From positions 992,001 to 1,056,000 of the forward strand of contig NZ_BMYM01000001.1 in assembly GCF_014652275.1 (NCBI RefSeq): a stretch of 64,000 nt of DNA, given 5' to 3'. Of the stretch, positions 15,345 to 23,878 are shown one piece after another. The stretch is from Parahalioglobus pacificus. GTDB lineage: Bacteria > Pseudomonadota > Gammaproteobacteria > Pseudomonadales > Halieaceae. Position 1 is the first letter of the stretch. Every line of letters starts with the position of its first letter. The notes under the pieces are model-generated. The model did not search any database. It was not told where the DNA came from and saw only the letters and a program-made list of their open reading frames with translations. Both the position numbers and the translations under genes were made by a program.

Positions 15345-16358
15345 TTAGAGTGTGAGCTCTGCCATGGTTTGCATCAATGTTTCGTCACCACTGATCAACA
15401 GCGACGTCACCGGGGAGTTTTCCCAGTCCTTGAGCTTTTCGGCGATACGCTCCTTCGGTCCGCACAGCGAAATCTCATCGGCAAACTGCGAGGGCACCGC
15501 GGCAATCGCTTCGTCGCGTTTTCCCTCAAAGAACAGCTGCTGTATCTGCTCCGCTTCGTCGGTGAAGCCCATGCGCGACATCAGTTCTTTGTGGAAATTG
15601 CGTGCCTTGGAGCCCATGCCACCGATGTAGAATCCCAGCATGGCCTTCACCGGATAGAGCGCCTCTTCAACGTTGTCATGGACGTTCACCAAGACAATCG
15701 GCGATACCTCGAAACCGGGCTTCGCGCCACTGATCTGGTCGGCGTATACCTCTTGGCGATAGGGTGAGTAATACAGCGGTAGCCAGCCATCGGCGATTTC
15801 GGCGGTCTGGGTGACATTTCTCGGACCTTCCGCGCCAATGAAAATTGGCAAATCTTCCCTCAGAGGGTGCACGATAGGCTTCAACGGTTTGCCCATGCCC
15901 CAGCTGTTCGGACCGTGGTAGGGCAGCGGGTAAAACTCACCGTCGTTGGTGACGGGCGCCTCTCGCGCCAGTACTTGGCGAATGATATGCACATACTCGC
16001 GGGTACGGGTTACCGGTTTGGCGTAGGGCTGTCCGTACCAGCCTTCGACAACCTGTGGCCCGGAGGCGCCCAGCCCGAGGATCATTCTTCCGCCAGACAT
16101 ATGATCCAAAGCCAGCGAGGCCATAGCGCACGCAGTGGGTGTACGAGCAGACAACTGCGCGACCGCAGTGCCGAGCCGTATAGAGGAAGTCTGCGCGCCT
16201 ATCCAGGCCAGGGGTGTAAAGCAGTCGTTGCCCCAGGATTCCGCTACCCACACCGAGTCAAAGCCGAGTTTTTCTGCGCACTGCGCCTGTGCCACAAAGT
16301 TTGGGTTGGGCTGCGCTCCCCAGTATCCCAATTGTAGACCTAAAGATAGCTTCGCCAT
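15345..16358 (-). CDS. LLM class flavin-dependent oxidoreductase
   Basis: A 337-residue luciferase-like monooxygenase-family barrel. It begins LSLGLQLGYWG and contains GFDSVWVAESWGND, LALDHMSGGRMILGLGASGPQV and IAEKLKDWE near the end. Many relatives use F420 rather than FMN; sequence alone does not settle which cofactor is used here. It heads a minus-strand pair with the MFS carrier. The ATG at 16358 is the obvious start (MAKLSLGLQLG). Confidence 0.83.
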   Translation of the reverse strand: MAKLSLGLQLGYWGAQPNPNFVAQAQCAEKLGFDSVWVAESWGNDCFTPLAWIGAQTSSIRLGTAVAQLSARTPTACAMASLALDHMSGGRMILGLGASGPQVVEGWYGQPYAKPVTRTREYVHIIRQVLAREAPVTNDGEFYPLPYHGPNSWGMGKPLKPIVHPLREDLPIFIGAEGPRNVTQTAEIADGWLPLYYSPYRQEVYADQISGAKPGFEVSPIVLVNVHDNVEEALYPVKAMLGFYIGGMGSKARNFHKELMSRMGFTDEAEQIQQLFFEGKRDEAIAAVPSQFADEISLCGPKERIAEKLKDWENSPVTSLLISGDETLMQTMAELTL

Positions 16359-16513
16359 GGTGATGTCCTATGATTATGGTGATTGTGACTGTAAGTGAAT
16401 ACGGCGATAAAGCGTAAGTGGTCTGCGGCCATATTCATTGACCGCAGCGATCGTGCTGGCGGCACCCTCGGCCATTGGATAGACTGCGGGGCTTTACGGT
16501 TTGGGCAATCCCT

Positions 16514-17005
16514 ATGTCACAGTTCAGCCACCTTGATGAGCAAGGGAAAGCCCACATGGTCGACGTGGGTGAGAAGCCGGTCACTCGGCGCGAGGCCATT
16601 GCAAAAGCTTCGGTCTCTATGCAGCCGGAAACACTGGACCTGCTCGTTAACGGCAAACACAAAAAAGGTGATGTTTTAGCTGTGGCGCGTATCGCCGGCA
16701 TCCAGGCGGCGAAGAAGACCTCGGATCTGATTCCTTTGTGTCATCCATTGATGTTGGAATCCGTCTCGGTAGAGCTGCGGCCCGATGCTGCATTGCCCGG
16801 CGTTCGGATTAATGCCAGTTGTCGCCTCAGCGGCCAAACGGGCGTGGAAATGGAGGCATTGACGGCAGTCAGTGTGGCTGCGCTCACGCTGTATGACATG
16901 TGTAAGTCGGTAGACCGTGGCATGATTATTGAATCGGTTTCCCTGCTCGAGAAACGCGGCGGCAAAAGTGGAGAGTGGTTGCGCGAGGGCGAAGGCAGTG
17001 AGTGA
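16514..17005 (+). CDS. moaC: cyclic pyranopterin monophosphate synthase MoaC
   Basis: A 163-residue MoaC. With MoaA it makes cyclic pyranopterin monophosphate in molybdenum cofactor synthesis. Family blocks are [28 protein letters not shown] (active-site Cys-His), [22 protein letters not shown] and [10 protein letters not shown]. The frame opens at TTG 16475, but the ATG at 16514 gives the normal start. It is the first gene of moaC-moaD-moaE; moaA is not in the window. Confidence 0.95.
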   Translation: MSQFSHLDEQGKAHMVDVGEKPVTRREAIAKASVSMQPETLDLLVNGKHKKGDVLAVARIAGIQAAKKTSDLIPLCHPLMLESVSVELRPDAALPGVRINASCRLSGQTGVEMEALTAVSVAALTLYDMCKSVDRGMIIESVSLLEKRGGKSGEWLREGEGSE

Positions 17006-17264
17006 GCGTGGGCACGTTCAAGTCAGATTTTTCGCCCGATTCAGGGAGCTGCTTGACTGTGACGCTGTGTCAGTTGCGCTGCCCGAGGAGGGTTTCCATC
17101 TGTCCCAGCTAATGACAGCGCTAGCCGAAAAGGGAGAGCTCTGGGCGCAGGTCATGTCTGAAGAAAATCTGATTCGTGCCGTCAATCAGACGGTCGTCAA
17201 CGACGACCCCCCGCTCACGCCGGGTGATGAGGTCGCATTCTTTCCACCGGTCACCGGGGGCTGA
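16998..17264 (+). CDS. moaD: molybdopterin synthase sulfur carrier subunit MoaD
   Basis: An 88-residue ubiquitin-like protein ending in the obligatory Gly-Gly (PPVTGG), which carries the thiocarboxylate. [14 protein letters not shown] at the start and [10 protein letters not shown] at the end are typical. The start is taken as GTG 16998, overlapping the moaC stop by 8 bases; a longer frame would lie inside moaC. It works with MoaE, encoded 2 bases downstream. Confidence 0.92.
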   Translation: MSERGHVQVRFFARFRELLDCDAVSVALPEEGFHLSQLMTALAEKGELWAQVMSEENLIRAVNQTVVNDDPPLTPGDEVAFFPPVTGG

Positions 17265-17266
17265 TC

Positions 17267-17722
17267 GTGGCAGATCTCGATGTAGTCATTCAGACGGCGG
17301 CCTTTGACCCCGGGGAGCTGCAGCAGCAGTTGATAGGGCAATCCACGGATATAGGTGGAGTGGTGACATTCACCGGCTATGTGCGAAACGCCAACGAAGG
17401 CGATGAAGTTTCAGTCCTCCAGTTAGAGCATTACCCGGGTATGACCGAACGGGTCATTCAGGAAACCCTCGAGAACGCTGCGCAGCGCTGGCCATTACTG
17501 GCGGCGCAGGTTGTGCATCGAGTGGGTGAACTTGTGCCGGGTGATCCCATCGTATGGGTTGGAATCAGCGCCAAGCATCGCGCTGCCGCTTATGCCGCGT
17601 GTGAGTTTGCTATGGACTTCCTGAAAACCGAGGCGCCTTTTTGGAAGAAAGAACGCACCGCTGACGGTGAGCGTTGGTTGGACCAGCGTAGTGTCGACAC
17701 AGAACGGACCGCGCGTTGGTAA
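17267..17722 (+). CDS. moaE: molybdopterin synthase catalytic subunit MoaE
   Basis: A 151-residue MoaE starting at GTG 17267. Motifs are GGVVTFTGYVRN, LEHYPGMTE, HRVGELVPGDPIVWVGISAKHR and the active-site lysine region LKTEAPFWKKE. It converts precursor Z to molybdopterin with two MoaD-thiocarboxylates. It ends the moaCDE operon. Confidence 0.95.
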   Translation: MADLDVVIQTAAFDPGELQQQLIGQSTDIGGVVTFTGYVRNANEGDEVSVLQLEHYPGMTERVIQETLENAAQRWPLLAAQVVHRVGELVPGDPIVWVGISAKHRAAAYAACEFAMDFLKTEAPFWKKERTADGERWLDQRSVDTERTARW

Positions 17723-17851
17723 GACGGAGGAATGCGCTGGCCGCATAGCCTGAACAGGTGATGTTGAGAGCAGGGCAATCGGTTTCAATCACGCACTCGG
17801 CGCAGTAACCGTGCCGCTAACTACAAGAAAGCAGTCATAAGGAAGTACTCA

Positions 17852-18331
17852 ATGAGCATTGAGGGACGTGAATTTCGGGACGCATTGGGGCGATTTGCCA
17901 CGGGTGTGTGTCTGATAACGACCACCACCGCTGACGGGCGTCATCTTGCCCTTACAGCGAACTCGTTCTCTTCAGTTTCGCTAGACCCGCCCCTGGTGCT
18001 GTGGAATCTACAAAACAACTCAGACGTGTTTGATGAGTACGCCTCGCCCGAGCGCTACGCCATCAACATCCTCTCCCAAGAGCAGATGGACCTGTCAAAT
18101 ACTTACGCCAAAAAAGGCGGGCATGAGCTTGCCCCTGCCCACTTCACCATTGGGGAGCACGGGGCACCCGTCATTTCGGGCGCACTCGCCAGCTTTGAGT
18201 GTGAGCCCTATGCAACGCATGAGGGCGGTGACCATGTGATCATTTTGGGGCGCGTCATGGGTATGTCCAGTAGCGGAGAAGGGCGTCCATTACTGTTCTT
18301 CGGTGGCAGCTACGGTGAGTTGGCTACCTAG
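17852..18331 (+). CDS. flavin reductase family protein
   Basis: A 159-residue flavin-reductase-like domain protein of the HpaC/RutF type. It begins FRDALGRFATGVCLITT, with LTANSFSSVSLDPPLVLW as the flavin-binding block and GGDHVIILGRV later. These proteins use NAD(P)H to reduce FMN/FAD for a partner monooxygenase. No monooxygenase is adjacent; the LLM oxidoreductase at 15345-16358 is the nearest candidate. The start is fixed by AAGGAAG before ATG 17852. Confidence 0.85.
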   Translation: MSIEGREFRDALGRFATGVCLITTTTADGRHLALTANSFSSVSLDPPLVLWNLQNNSDVFDEYASPERYAINILSQEQMDLSNTYAKKGGHELAPAHFTIGEHGAPVISGALASFECEPYATHEGGDHVIILGRVMGMSSSGEGRPLLFFGGSYGELAT

Positions 18332-18391
18332 TCTCGGACTGGGGCGGCACACACGCTATACTTTGCGCCTTCACCAGACAGCGGTTCTCTC

Positions 18392-18937
18392 ATGAATTTT
18401 TGCACCAGCTGCGGCAATCCTGTCGCCCTCAAAATCCCGGAGGGTGATGACAGGGAGCGCTACGTTTGTACACATTGCGGCATGATCCATTACACAAACC
18501 CCAGAGTGATCGTGGGCTGTGTGCCGGAATACGAAGGCAAGGTGTTGTTGTGCAAGCGGGCAATCGAGCCGCGCAAGAACTTTTGGACATTGCCCGCGGG
18601 TTTTATGGAAAACGGGGAAACGACGCCTGAGGGCGCAGCCAGGGAAACCTGGGAAGAGGCCAAGGCGCGGGTGAGCAACCTGCAGTTGTACCGCTTATTC
18701 GATGTGCCTTACATCAGTCAGGTCTACATGTTTTACCGTTGCAGCGTTGATAATGGCGAGTTTGGTGTGGGCCCCGAAAGCCTTGAAACTGATCTTTACG
18801 CAGAAGACCAGATCCCGTGGGGCGAGATCGCATTCCCCGTGGTGAAGGAAACCTTGCGGGAATACTTCCGCGACGTCGAAGCAGGGCATTTCCCGGTTCG
18901 TGTGTCCAGTGTTCAGAGAGACTCTTGGCGCAAGTAA
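18392..18937 (+). CDS. Nudix hydrolase with N-terminal zinc ribbon
   Basis: A 181-residue protein. Residues 4-31 form a zinc ribbon (CTSCG ... CTHCG), followed by a Nudix domain with the box GFMENGETTPEGAARETWEEA (two stretches, about residues 70-90). The usual Gly after EEx is Lys (EEAKARV), so the box is slightly off consensus. The architecture resembles NudC-like NADH pyrophosphatases but is shorter. The likely substrate is a nucleoside diphosphate derivative. It lies alone between the flavin reductase and peroxiredoxin genes. Confidence 0.85.
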   Translation: MNFCTSCGNPVALKIPEGDDRERYVCTHCGMIHYTNPRVIVGCVPEYEGKVLLCKRAIEPRKNFWTLPAGFMENGETTPEGAARETWEEAKARVSNLQLYRLFDVPYISQVYMFYRCSVDNGEFGVGPESLETDLYAEDQIPWGEIAFPVVKETLREYFRDVEAGHFPVRVSSVQRDSWRK

Positions 18938-18996
18938 TCCAATAGCGCCTCAAAAACCTATAAATTGCAGACACCCTCTACCTAGGACTCATTGCT

Positions 18997-19479
18997 ATGG
19001 CATTCCCAAAAGTGGGCAATATGGCCCCCGCGTTCACCCTACGTGATCAATACGACAATAAAGTGAGTCTCAAGGACTTTCGCGGTGAGAAAAACGTCGT
19101 GCTGTATTTCTATCCGAAAGCGATGACGCCTGGATGCACCGTGCAAGCCTGTGGAATCCGGGACAGCAAAAAAGCCCTCGCAGAGCTGGAAACAGTCGTG
19201 CTGGGCGTCAGCCCTGACCCTGTCGCCAGGCTGGGAAAGTTCATCGACAAACAGGACCTCAATTTCACTTTGCTGTCCGATGAAGACCACAGCATCACGG
19301 AAAAGTACGGTGCCTGGGGCCTCAAGAAGTTCATGGGCAAAGAGTTTATGGGCGTTCTCCGAAGCACTTTCATTATCGGTAAGGATGGCCGGCTCAAGCA
19401 CGTCATGGATAAGGTCAAGACGAAATCACATCACGACGATGTCATGACCTTAATCAAGGAACTGGGGCTGAACGGCTAA
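18997..19479 (+). CDS. bcp: thioredoxin-dependent peroxiredoxin (Bcp family)
   Basis: A 160-residue peroxiredoxin. The peroxidatic site is AMTPGCTVQAC, with Cys47 followed five residues later by the resolving Cys52, as in Bcp/PrxQ. The N-terminal GNMAPAFTLRDQYDNKVSL is typical, as are FYPKA and GVSPDPVARLGKF. It reduces peroxides with thioredoxin in the cytoplasm. It is monocistronic in appearance, with a GC-rich imperfect hairpin but no T-run after its stop. Confidence 0.9.
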   Translation: MAFPKVGNMAPAFTLRDQYDNKVSLKDFRGEKNVVLYFYPKAMTPGCTVQACGIRDSKKALAELETVVLGVSPDPVARLGKFIDKQDLNFTLLSDEDHSITEKYGAWGLKKFMGKEFMGVLRSTFIIGKDGRLKHVMDKVKTKSHHDDVMTLIKELGLNG

Positions 19480-19523
19480 GCAGTCCCCGGCACGGGTAGG
19501 CTCGCGGGCCTTCCCGGTGCCTA

Positions 19524-19537
19524 TGCAAATATTTGCA
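19524..19537. promoter_or_regulatory. 14-bp perfect palindrome upstream of the P450 gene
   Basis: TGCAAATATTTGCA is a perfect AT-rich palindrome in the 196-base gap between bcp and the P450 gene. It could be a TetR-, MarR- or other dimeric regulator operator. No target or regulator is proven. Confidence 0.4.
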
Positions 19538-19631
19538 CCCCACGCTTTCGCTTGCCGCGGGTTTAACAGGCAGCACCTCACGCATGTAAAAATTAGGCTT
19601 CTGGCTTTTCAGTGTTCGTCCGCTTATCGTA

Positions 19632-19649
19632 AACTAATGCCTATTAGTT
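19632..19649. promoter_or_regulatory. inverted-repeat operator candidate at the P450 promoter
   Basis: AACTAAT and ATTAGTT separated by GCCT form an 18-bp perfect inverted repeat centred about 35 bases before the P450 ATG, next to the CAGGAG ribosome site. Size and AT-content fit MarR-family operators, and a MarR gene belongs to this cluster (26489-26992). Confidence 0.45.
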
Positions 19650-19675
19650 GATAGTTTTAGCAGGAGTCCACCACC

Positions 19676-20911
19676 ATGAGTCAGTGTCCTCATATCGACC
19701 TCACCAGCCCGGAAAGCTTTGCCGGCGGGCACCCACGGGAAGCCTACACGTATCTGAGGCAGGAGGCCCCCGTCTACTGGCACGAAGACCCTGAGCAGGG
19801 TGTTGGCTTCTGGGCGGTGACCCGGCGTGAAGATCTGGATTACATCTCCAAGAACCCGGCGCTGTTTTCATCGGAAGCGCGCACCTGCATGCTGCATGAG
19901 CCTGAGAGTGACGAGATGCTTGAGCTGATGCGTACCCAGATGATCAATATGGACCCGCCTCGGCACCTGAAGTATCGGCGCCTGATTCGCTCAGCCTTTA
20001 CCCCGAAGAAAGTCGATTCCTACGAGCCCCGCTTTCGTGCCATTGCCAAAGACATCGTAGACCGCGCTATCGTCGGCGGGCAGTGCGAATTTGTCGAGGA
20101 CATTGCCGCTGAACTCCCGTTGATAGCGATCTGTGAACTGATGGGCGTGCCACTGGAGAAGCGCCAGCGCCTTTTCGAGCTCACAAACATTATGTTGGGT
20201 ATGGATGACCCCGAGCTGAGTACCTCACAGGAGGACGGGACCAACGCAATGGCTGAAATGTTCATGATGGGCATGGAAATAGCCGCGCATCACAAAGAAA
20301 ACCCTCAGGACGATATCGTGAGTACGCTACTCAGCGGCACAGTCGAAGATGAGCCCTTGTCCGAGGAAGACTTTTGCAACTTCTTCCTCTTGCTGATTGT
20401 TGCCGGCAATGAAACCACCCGCACCGTCACCAGTCAGGGCATGCGGCTGTTGATGGAACACCCGGAGCAGTACCAGGCCCTTGTTGAAGACCACTCACTG
20501 ATTCCGGATGCGGTTGAGGAATTTCTGCGCTACAACCCTGCGGTTATCGCTTTCAGGCGTACTGCTATGGAGGATATGGAACTCAACGGTCAAGCGATTC
20601 GCAAAGGCGACAAGATACAAATGTACTATGCCGCAGCCAGTGCAGACGAAGCCGTGTTTACCGACGGCGATGCCTTTGATGTCTTGCGCGCACAGCGTGA
20701 AGACGTGCGCAATGAGCACAGGGCGTTCGGTGTGGGCCAGCATTTCTGCCTGGGGTCTCACCTTGCGCGGCTGGAACTAAAAGTTATTTTTGAAGAGATT
20801 GTGAAGCGCATCAGCAACCCCACCTTCGATGGGGATGTTAGCTGGCTGCGCTCAAACTTCATCAACGGCATCAAGCACATGCCCATTCGGTTTGACGTCA
20901 TCGACGTCTGA
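19676..20911 (+). CDS. cytochrome P450
   Basis: A 411-residue class I bacterial P450. The haem cysteine is C358 in FGVGQHFCLGSHLARLE, the oxygen-activating I-helix is VAGNETTRT, and the K-helix ExxR is EEFLRYNP, followed by AFRRTAMEDMEL. It is soluble and would need a ferredoxin and reductase, neither of which is adjacent. Relatives hydroxylate terpenoids, steroids or fatty acids. It leads the catabolic cluster (19676-24772), with the next gene 142 bases on. CAGGAG precedes the ATG. Confidence 0.93.
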   Translation: MSQCPHIDLTSPESFAGGHPREAYTYLRQEAPVYWHEDPEQGVGFWAVTRREDLDYISKNPALFSSEARTCMLHEPESDEMLELMRTQMINMDPPRHLKYRRLIRSAFTPKKVDSYEPRFRAIAKDIVDRAIVGGQCEFVEDIAAELPLIAICELMGVPLEKRQRLFELTNIMLGMDDPELSTSQEDGTNAMAEMFMMGMEIAAHHKENPQDDIVSTLLSGTVEDEPLSEEDFCNFFLLLIVAGNETTRTVTSQGMRLLMEHPEQYQALVEDHSLIPDAVEEFLRYNPAVIAFRRTAMEDMELNGQAIRKGDKIQMYYAAASADEAVFTDGDAFDVLRAQREDVRNEHRAFGVGQHFCLGSHLARLELKVIFEEIVKRISNPTFDGDVSWLRSNFINGIKHMPIRFDVIDV

Positions 20912-21053
20912 ATCCGATACCTGAGCAGCCCGCACCGGTTCACGCTGTTAGGCTCGCTTCGCCTGCCTTTGCTTTTGCTACGCGTCGGGCTTTGCTCCGG
21001 CATGCGCAGGACACACAATGCTCAACAACAATAATGAATGCGAGGAGATCGCC

Positions 21054-21926
21054 ATGCCAATGCCCACTGATATCGGGGTAATTGATTTGATGCTGGCTGT
21101 GCCGGGTGACGACACCAGCCACTTCTATGAGTGGATAAAGCCCATGCTAATGGACAAGCAGAGCCACGACATGTTCAAGATGCCTGCTCAGTACATGTTC
21201 AAAGACATCCCGGATACGCCCAAACAGGATGACTACATTGCATACACGCTGGCGCAGATGGACAAGCACGGCATCGAGCGCGCCATGATCGGCGTGGGCG
21301 AGATCAATACGATCCAGATTGAGGCATTGAAGAAACACCCCGACCGATTCTTCGGCTGTTACGAGGCCAACGCCAATAACGGCATGGAAGAAGTGCGGAC
21401 AATCGTGCGTATGAAGGAAGAGTTTGATATCAAGGCGGTGACCGCATCACCGGCGATGATCTGTCCGCCTGTGCCGGTGAATGATAAGAAGTGGTACCCG
21501 ATTTACGCAAAGCTCGTTGAGCTTGATATTCCGTTCTGCCCTTGCATGGGCATTCCGGGCCCGCGGCTCCCGTTTGCTCCGCAAAAGGTCGAACTGCTTG
21601 ATGAAGTGCTGTGGTTCTTCCCGGAACTCGACATTGTGACTCGTCACGGTTGCGAACCCTGGACTGATGTCGCGTGGAAATTAATGCTGAAGTATCCAAA
21701 CCTTCACTACATGACCAGCGCTTTTGCACCTAAGCACTACCCCAAGGACATCGTACACTTCGCCAATACCCGCGGTAGTGATCAGGTAATGTACGCGGGC
21801 TACTTCCCCATGGGACTTTCCCTGGACCGCATTTTCTCCGAAATGCCCGACGTGCCGTTCCGCGATGAGGTATGGCCGAAGTTTCTTCGCGAAAACGCGA
21901 TTCGCGTATTCAAGCTGGACCAGTAG
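21054..21926 (+). CDS. amidohydrolase-2 fold protein lacking usual metal ligands
   Basis: A 290-residue TIM-barrel protein of the amidohydrolase-2 (ACMSD-like) family, recognised by LDIVTRHGCEPW, NLHYMTSAFAPK and the C-terminal RENAIRVFKL. The usual N-terminal HxH after the first strand reads IDLMLAV, the lysine/histidine strand-4 position reads FCPCMGIPG, and the terminal GSDYP block reads YAGYFPMG, so most metal ligands are absent. It may be non-metal or structural. The ATG at 21054 has TGCGAGGAG before it; an ATG at 21018 has no such site. The next gene starts 2 bases after its stop. Confidence 0.78.
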   Translation: MPMPTDIGVIDLMLAVPGDDTSHFYEWIKPMLMDKQSHDMFKMPAQYMFKDIPDTPKQDDYIAYTLAQMDKHGIERAMIGVGEINTIQIEALKKHPDRFFGCYEANANNGMEEVRTIVRMKEEFDIKAVTASPAMICPPVPVNDKKWYPIYAKLVELDIPFCPCMGIPGPRLPFAPQKVELLDEVLWFFPELDIVTRHGCEPWTDVAWKLMLKYPNLHYMTSAFAPKHYPKDIVHFANTRGSDQVMYAGYFPMGLSLDRIFSEMPDVPFRDEVWPKFLRENAIRVFKLDQ

Positions 21927-21928
21927 CC

Positions 21929-22693
21929 ATGCAATACCTGTCAGTCGGTGAAGCAAAGGACAAAGCGGGTCTAAAGTTAGTGCTCAGCGCCGGTGTGCCC
22001 GGCCCATGGGGCGAATCGCTGAAAGCCATACTTGCCTACAAGGGAATCGAGTACTTACCTGTGCGGCAGGAGGGAGGCGGTGAGAACGCAGATGTGCAGG
22101 CTTGGACCGGCCAAAGCAGTGCGCCTGTACTGGTGGGCGAGGGCTTTCCACCAGTTAGCCATTGGCTGGATCAGTTGCATCTTGCTGAACGCCTCCATCC
22201 AGCACCGGCTTTGCTGCCTGAGGACATGTCCCAGCGCGAACAGGTGCTGGGTATGTCAGCCCTGGTGGTCGGGGTGGACGGTATCGGTTGGAATCGTCGC
22301 GTGCAGATGATTGCCCCAGCGATGGCACTGGACGAACCACCGGAGATGCTCAGTCGCCTCGCCCACAAATACGGCTGCACACCGGAGGCGATTCCCGTTG
22401 CTGCCAGGCGCCTCGTAAATATCTTGAAGCGCCTGGACACCGTGTTAGAGCAACAGCAGGCCAGGGGCAGCGACTATTTTGTCGGCGATTCGGTGACGGC
22501 GGTAGACTTTTACTGGGCCAATTTCGCCGCCATGTTCAAGCCACTGCCTCACGACGTTAATCCCATGCCTGACTATTTGCGCACCAGCTATGAGCGCATC
22601 GATGAAGCGTGCACAGCAGCATTCACGCCGCGCCTCGAGCGGCACCGGGATGCGATGTATGAACGCCACATTACACTGCCACTGGACTTTTAG
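21929..22693 (+). CDS. glutathione S-transferase-like protein
   Basis: A 254-residue protein with an N-terminal thioredoxin-like half (LKLVLSAGVPGPWGESLKAILAYKGIEYLPV, in parts; SAPVLVGEGFPPVSHWLDQL) and a helical GST C-terminal half (YFVGDSVTAVDFYWANFAAMF). The classical catalytic Ser/Cys/Tyr is not obvious. It starts at the ATG at 21929, 2 bases after the amidohydrolase-like stop, and is the first of two GST-like proteins in the cluster. The substrate is unknown. Confidence 0.75.
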   Translation: MQYLSVGEAKDKAGLKLVLSAGVPGPWGESLKAILAYKGIEYLPVRQEGGGENADVQAWTGQSSAPVLVGEGFPPVSHWLDQLHLAERLHPAPALLPEDMSQREQVLGMSALVVGVDGIGWNRRVQMIAPAMALDEPPEMLSRLAHKYGCTPEAIPVAARRLVNILKRLDTVLEQQQARGSDYFVGDSVTAVDFYWANFAAMFKPLPHDVNPMPDYLRTSYERIDEACTAAFTPRLERHRDAMYERHITLPLDF

Positions 22694-22704
22694 GAGCGAA
22701 CACC

Positions 22705-23166
22705 ATGTTGTCACTGCAGCAGTTGTCGGACCGGTTGGAGATTCAGGACCTCGTTTACTACTATGCGCACCTGATCGATACCAAGAACTTTGACGCGCTA
22801 CGTGAGACAGTCTTCACCGAAGACGCCCATATCGACTACAGCGTCTTTGGCGGCAGCGTAGGGGACTTGGAGTCCACCATCGCCTACCTCAAGCAGGCGG
22901 TGACCAACGAGCTTTTCCCCGATACGCAGCACCTGAATGCGAATGTTCAGGTGCAATTAGATGGTGATACTGCCTCCGGGCGGGTCATGTGCTTTAATCC
23001 CATGGACATGGCATTACCGGACGGCAAACGCCATACGTTTTTCCTCGGCCTCTGGTATGTTGATGACTATCGCAGGACCGAGCAGGGGTGGCGCATCTCG
23101 CGACGTGTCGAGGAAAAAAGCTGGGTGTTTAATACACCCGAATTCATGAGTTTTGAGGACGGCTAA
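22705..23166 (+). CDS. SnoaL/NTF2-like domain protein
   Basis: A 153-residue cone-shaped NTF2-like fold of the SnoaL_4 type. It begins [30 protein letters not shown] (read in parts) with ED-A-HIDYS, and ends [18 protein letters not shown]. Family members include dehydratases, isomerases and hydrolases on polycyclic or aromatic substrates, so an enzyme acting on a pathway intermediate is plausible. TAGGAGCG precedes the ATG. The next gene follows after 4 bases. Confidence 0.8.
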   Translation: MLSLQQLSDRLEIQDLVYYYAHLIDTKNFDALRETVFTEDAHIDYSVFGGSVGDLESTIAYLKQAVTNELFPDTQHLNANVQVQLDGDTASGRVMCFNPMDMALPDGKRHTFFLGLWYVDDYRRTEQGWRISRRVEEKSWVFNTPEFMSFEDG

Positions 23167-23170
23167 CGCC

Positions 23171-23878
23171 ATGATCGATCTGTACACATCGCCCACGCCT
23201 AACGGTTACAAGGCGTCCATCGCGCTGGAGGAAATGGGCATTGAGTACACCACCCATGCCATCGACCTGATGGCCGGCGAACAGAAAACGCCCGAGTTTC
23301 TGGCGATCTGCCCCAATGGACGTATCCCGGCGATTGTCGATCGTGACGCCGGCGATTTTCCGGTGTTTGAAAGCGGCGCAATCATGATTTACCTCGCCGA
23401 GCTTTGCGGGCAGTACCTGCCTACGGAATCCCGTGCACGCTCTCGAGTGATTCAGTGGTTGATGTTCCAAATGGGCGGTATTGGCCCAATGATGGGGCAA
23501 GCTAACGTTTTCTACCGTTACTTTCCCGAAAAAATCCAACCTGCTATAGACCGCTACCAGAACGAGGGCCGTCGCTTGTTTGGGGTGTTGGATGGTCATC
23601 TCGCGAAGCAGCAGTACCTGGCGGATGACTACAGCATTGCAGACATGGCCAACTGGGCCTGGGTAAGAACCCACCGTTGGTCCGGTGTATCCATAGAAGG
23701 GCTAGAGCATCTCTCGCGTTGGTTGGGCGATGTTGGTAGCCGCCCGGGCGTCCAGCGCGGCGTGAAAGTGCCGGTTGATATCGCGGAGCTGATGGACGCA
23801 AAGAAGAAAGAAGATGCCGATGCCTTTTCCAACCGAGCACGCTCCGTTGTCACGGGAGCTGATACCGGGAACGCCTGA
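23171..23878 (+). CDS. glutathione S-transferase (YfcG/YghU-like)
   Basis: A 235-residue GST. It begins [23 protein letters not shown] (read in parts), with the conserved GRIPAIVD loop, [12 protein letters not shown] and the helical domain [15 protein letters not shown]. This resembles the Nu-class YfcG/YghU enzymes, which often have disulfide-bond reductase or glutathione-conjugate activity. The ATG at 23171 is preferred over a frame opening at 23153 inside the previous gene. The outer-membrane gene begins immediately after its stop. Confidence 0.88.
   Translation: MIDLYTSPTPNGYKASIALEEMGIEYTTHAIDLMAGEQKTPEFLAICPNGRIPAIVDRDAGDFPVFESGAIMIYLAELCGQYLPTESRARSRVIQWLMFQMGGIGPMMGQANVFYRYFPEKIQPAIDRYQNEGRRLFGVLDGHLAKQQYLADDYSIADMANWAWVRTHRWSGVSIEGLEHLSRWLGDVGSRPGVQRGVKVPVDIAELMDAKKKEDADAFSNRARSVVTGADTGNA

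Noticed and set aside
17732-17761. GGAGGA followed by a nine-codon ORF after moaE
   Set aside because: The ribosome site touches the ATG, and the peptide is too short to support.
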